The notes under the pieces: generated by a model | Told to the model about the DNA's origin: nothing | What the model saw: only the letters and a program-made list of their open reading frames with translations | Databases searched by the model: none | In this document: positions 6,591 through 8,479 of the stretch, piece by piece | Layout of the letters: every line of letters begins with the position of its first letter | How positions within the stretch are numbered: the stretch's first letter is position 1 | Source of the DNA: Lentzea sp. | GTDB lineage: Bacteria > Actinomycetota > Actinomycetes > Mycobacteriales > Pseudonocardiaceae | DNA length: 8,479 nt | NCBI GenBank assembly: GCA_030146905.1 | Contig: JASLAV010001049.1 | Span: 1 to 8,479 of the forward strand | Direction: 5' to 3' | Position numbers and translations under genes: made by a program

Positions 6591-8039
6591 ATGAGCGCCT
6601 TGTCCCAACGAGCCCTGTCGCGGTTGGCGGGTCTGCGGATCCTCGTCCTGAACTGGCGCGATGTGCGCCATCCTGAGTCCGGCGGCGCGGAGACCTACAT
6701 CCACGAGACCACCCGGCGATTCGTCGCTGCCGGCGCGCACGTCACGTTGCTCACCGCGCGGCCACCAGGGCAGCCGGCTCGGGAGCAGATCGACGGCGTC
6801 GACGTCCACCGTGCCGGTGGCACGCTCACCGTTTATCTGCGCGCGGCTTGGCGGATGCTGCGCACCGGGCGCCGCTACGACGTCGTCCTCGACTGCCAGA
6901 ATGGCATTCCCTTCTTTGCGCCCCTGTTCCTCCGGGTTCCGGTCGTGCAGGTGGTCCACCACGTGCACCAGGACCAGTTCGCCACGAGGTTCTCGCCCGT
7001 CGTCGCCGCCGTGGGACGACGACTTGAGGCCGACTGCGCACGGTGGGTCTACCGCGGCAGGCGCAGCGTCGCGGTGTCCGCCTCCACGAGGCAGGAGATG
7101 CGCTCTCGGCTGGGAGTCGACGGAGTGATCGACATCGTGCCCAACGGCGGCATGCCGTTCCCGCGGGCCAAGCGCACACGGGCCGAAGTGCCCACTGTGG
7201 TGCTCGTCGCGCGACTCGTGCCGCACAAGCGGGTCGACGTGCTGCTGCACGCCGTCGCCCAAGCCCACGCCGTGTTGCCGCAGATGCGTGTCGAGATCAT
7301 CGGCGGCGGCTCCGAGCTGGACTCGCTGAGAGAGCTGTCCGCGCGACTGGGCCTCACCGGCATCGTCACCCTGCACGGCCGGGTGTCCGACGAGGTCCGC
7401 GACGCGTTGCTCGGCCGCGCCTGGGTGACCACCAGCACGTCCGACGGCGAGGGCTGGGGTTGCTCGGTGCTGGAGGCCGCTGCGGCGGGTGTGCCGTGCG
7501 TGGCGCTGGAGGTGCCGGGCATCCGCGACGCCGTGCTCGACGGCCGCACCGGCCGGCTGGTCGCCGAGCGGGGCCCAGCGGCCTTCGCGGCGGCGCTGGT
7601 CACTGCGCTGACGGAGCTGGCCGACCCGGATCGGGCCGCCGCCGTGGCGGGGGAGTGCCGACGCTGGGCACGCCGCTTCACGTGGGACCGGTCGGCTGAG
7701 CTGCTCGCCGCGTCCGTGCTGGCGGCGCGGTGCGACACGTTCCGGGAACGGCGCACGGTGCGGCCGGACATGACCACTCTGGCCTGGTTCACCCACGACG
7801 ACCCGCCGGCTGTGCTCGCCCGTCTGCGCCTGACCGACGAAGTGGCCGTCGCCGGCACCCGGATGGCGGTGGTCCTGCGGGGCTGCGACGACCTGGCCGC
7901 GCTGGCGCTGCTGGAGGAGCTCGGCGCGTCCACGGTGCGGGTGCGCACGGCGGGGCGGCACGACGTGCTCGCCGGTCCGGACGTCGCGGCGAGGCCGGCG
8001 CCGGGCAGCAGGACCTCCGTTCCCGGGACGTGCGTCTGA
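6591..8039 (+). CDS. Family 4 (GT-B) glycosyltransferase with C-terminal extension
   Basis: From ATG 6591 the protein has 482 residues. LRILVLNWRD (15-24) is the first strand of the acceptor domain and PESGGAE (28-34) the glycine-rich loop typical of family 4. The donor domain shows VVLVARLVPHKRVDVLL (203-219), with Arg208 and Lys213 placed to hold the donor phosphates, IIGGGSE (236-242), and the EX7E motif with Glu287 and Glu295 in EGWGCSVLE (287-295). It should move a sugar from a nucleotide donor to a glycan or lipid on the cytoplasmic side, with retention of configuration as is usual for the family. The GT-B fold ends near residue 380; about 100 more residues (RTVRPDMTTLAWF onwards) form an extra segment I do not recognise. 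The frame stays open back to GTG 6420, but those 57 codons look non-coding. ATG 6558 and GTG 6564 are other possible starts; none has a strong ribosome site. The last codons lie inside the terminator hairpin. Confidence 0.92.
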   Translation: MSALSQRALSRLAGLRILVLNWRDVRHPESGGAETYIHETTRRFVAAGAHVTLLTARPPGQPAREQIDGVDVHRAGGTLTVYLRAAWRMLRTGRRYDVVLDCQNGIPFFAPLFLRVPVVQVVHHVHQDQFATRFSPVVAAVGRRLEADCARWVYRGRRSVAVSASTRQEMRSRLGVDGVIDIVPNGGMPFPRAKRTRAEVPTVVLVARLVPHKRVDVLLHAVAQAHAVLPQMRVEIIGGGSELDSLRELSARLGLTGIVTLHGRVSDEVRDALLGRAWVTTSTSDGEGWGCSVLEAAAAGVPCVALEVPGIRDAVLDGRTGRLVAERGPAAFAAALVTALTELADPDRAAAVAGECRRWARRFTWDRSAELLAASVLAARCDTFRERRTVRPDMTTLAWFTHDDPPAVLARLRLTDEVAVAGTRMAVVLRGCDDLAALALLEELGASTVRVRTAGRHDVLAGPDVAARPAPGSRTSVPGTCV

Positions 8040-8067
8040 ACGCGTTCCGGGAACGGAGGTCCTGCTG
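8006..8067. terminator. Large bidirectional terminator hairpin containing the GT4 stop codon
   Basis: Bases 8006-8026 pair perfectly with 8047-8067 (outer end CAGCAGGACCTCCG), and the stem runs on to 8032/8041 with two G-T pairs: 27 pairs around an 8-base loop, CGTCTGAA. The loop carries the TGA (8037-8039) of the plus-strand glycosyltransferase, and the minus-strand gene stops at 8069, one base outside the stem. No T run follows on either side, as is common for actinomycete terminators. The siting between converging stops fits a terminator for both messages. Confidence 0.85.
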
Positions 8068-8068
8068 T

Positions 8069-8479
8069 CTATCCGCCGATCACCCGTGCGGCGCTCTCCG
8101 GCGAGATTCCCCGGTCTACGACGAGATGACGCAGGATCAGGTTCTCGGCGTCTTCGCTCCGCACACCGAGGTGTTCGAGATCCGCGCGCCGACCGGCCAG
8201 CATCATCGAGTAGGTGCGCGGTAGCCGGTCGACCAGCCGGGACAGGAGCATGTGCTCAGCGGCGGCGTACATCGCGCGAAGATCGACTCCGTGGAAGTAC
8301 CGCTGGTAGTAGCTCACGCCGCCGACGTGCACCACCTCATCGGTCATGTCCTGCTGCCACAGCCGGTCCGCGCCCTCCTCGACCTGCAGCGACGCCTCCG
8401 ACCGATGGGCGAGCGGGCGCACGGCGTGCGTCCGGTAGCCGGCCGCCGCGGCGTCGATCTGGTAGGCGACGAGGGTGTC
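8069..8479 (-). CDS. Unrecognised protein, C-terminal 136 residues (cut by window)
   Basis: The frame is open from the right edge of the window to a TAG at 8069-8071. The visible part is 136 residues with strong GC-rich third positions, so it is a real gene whose start lies outside. It begins DTLVAYQIDAAAAGYRTHAV and contains DEVVHVGGVSYYQRYFHG about halfway, followed by a helical tail. There is no signal peptide or membrane segment in this part. The aspartate and the AGYRTHAV...PLAHR layout recall the end of some family 2 glycosyltransferases, which would fit the neighbourhood, but the match is loose and I do not name the function. The gene converges on GT4 and shares its terminator hairpin. 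Confidence 0.7.
   Translation of the reverse strand, partial: DTLVAYQIDAAAAGYRTHAVRPLAHRSEASLQVEEGADRLWQQDMTDEVVHVGGVSYYQRYFHGVDLRAMYAAAEHMLLSRLVDRLPRTYSMMLAGRRADLEHLGVRSEDAENLILRHLVVDRGISPESAARVIGG

Noticed and set aside
6354..7961. A 535-codon open frame on the minus strand opposite the GT4 gene
   Set aside because: It is rich in Arg, His and Gln with no motif. The opposite frame has clear GT-B motifs, and long mirror frames are common at this GC level.
1..8479. CRISPR array, tRNA or rRNA gene, insertion sequence or toxin-antitoxin pair
   Set aside because: No spaced direct repeats, tRNA arm pattern, transposase motif or paired small genes were seen on reading both strands.

Overview
This looks like a stretch of actinomycete chromosome. 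Most genes are high in GC: 47 of 60 bases at 7561-7620, against 30 of 60 at 421-480 inside the first gene. GTG starts, weak Shine-Dalgarno sites and the gene families all fit a filamentous actinobacterium. A Pseudonocardiaceae-type host (Lentzea, Saccharothrix, Amycolatopsis and relatives) is a guess from general feel, not something the sequence proves.

Layout. (1) 1-750, plus strand: the C-terminal five sixths of a LysR-type regulator of the NodD-like group, cut by the window edge and lower in GC than the rest. (2) 751-1454: about 700 bases with no convincing gene but two clean inverted repeats. The one nearest the acylase gene is a good terminator candidate. (3) 1455-3893, minus: a complete secreted penicillin-acylase-family enzyme, closest by motif to the aculeacin acylase / PvdQ / AhlM acyl-amide hydrolases. 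(4) 3976-4920, minus: a FkbM-family SAM-dependent methyltransferase. (5) 5027-6082, minus: a family 2 glycosyltransferase of the dolichol/polyprenyl-phosphate sugar synthase type with an odd C-terminal tail, preceded by a 21-codon leader ORF that overlaps its start by GTGA. (6) 6145-6590: a divergent control region containing an AT-rich patch and an operator-like dyad. (7) 6591-8039, plus: a family 4 (GT-B) glycosyltransferase with an extra C-terminal segment of about 100 residues. (8) 8006-8067: a 27-bp-stem hairpin between converging genes that holds the glycosyltransferase stop codon in its loop. (9) 8069-8479, minus: the end of an unrecognised gene.

How they may work together. The GT2, FkbM methyltransferase and GT4 read as part of a locus for making or decorating a surface glycan or glycolipid. 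GT2 would charge a lipid carrier with a sugar, GT4 would add a sugar from a nucleotide donor, and FkbM would O-methylate a product. This is inferred from families and neighbourhood only. The acylase lies downstream on the same strand (gap 82 bases) and could be co-transcribed, but as an exported hydrolase of fatty acyl amides its job may be separate. I see no clear sign of a wholly new system. The most unusual points are the leader ORF with the overlapping start, the large stop-codon hairpin, the two C-terminal extensions and the composition change at the left end.
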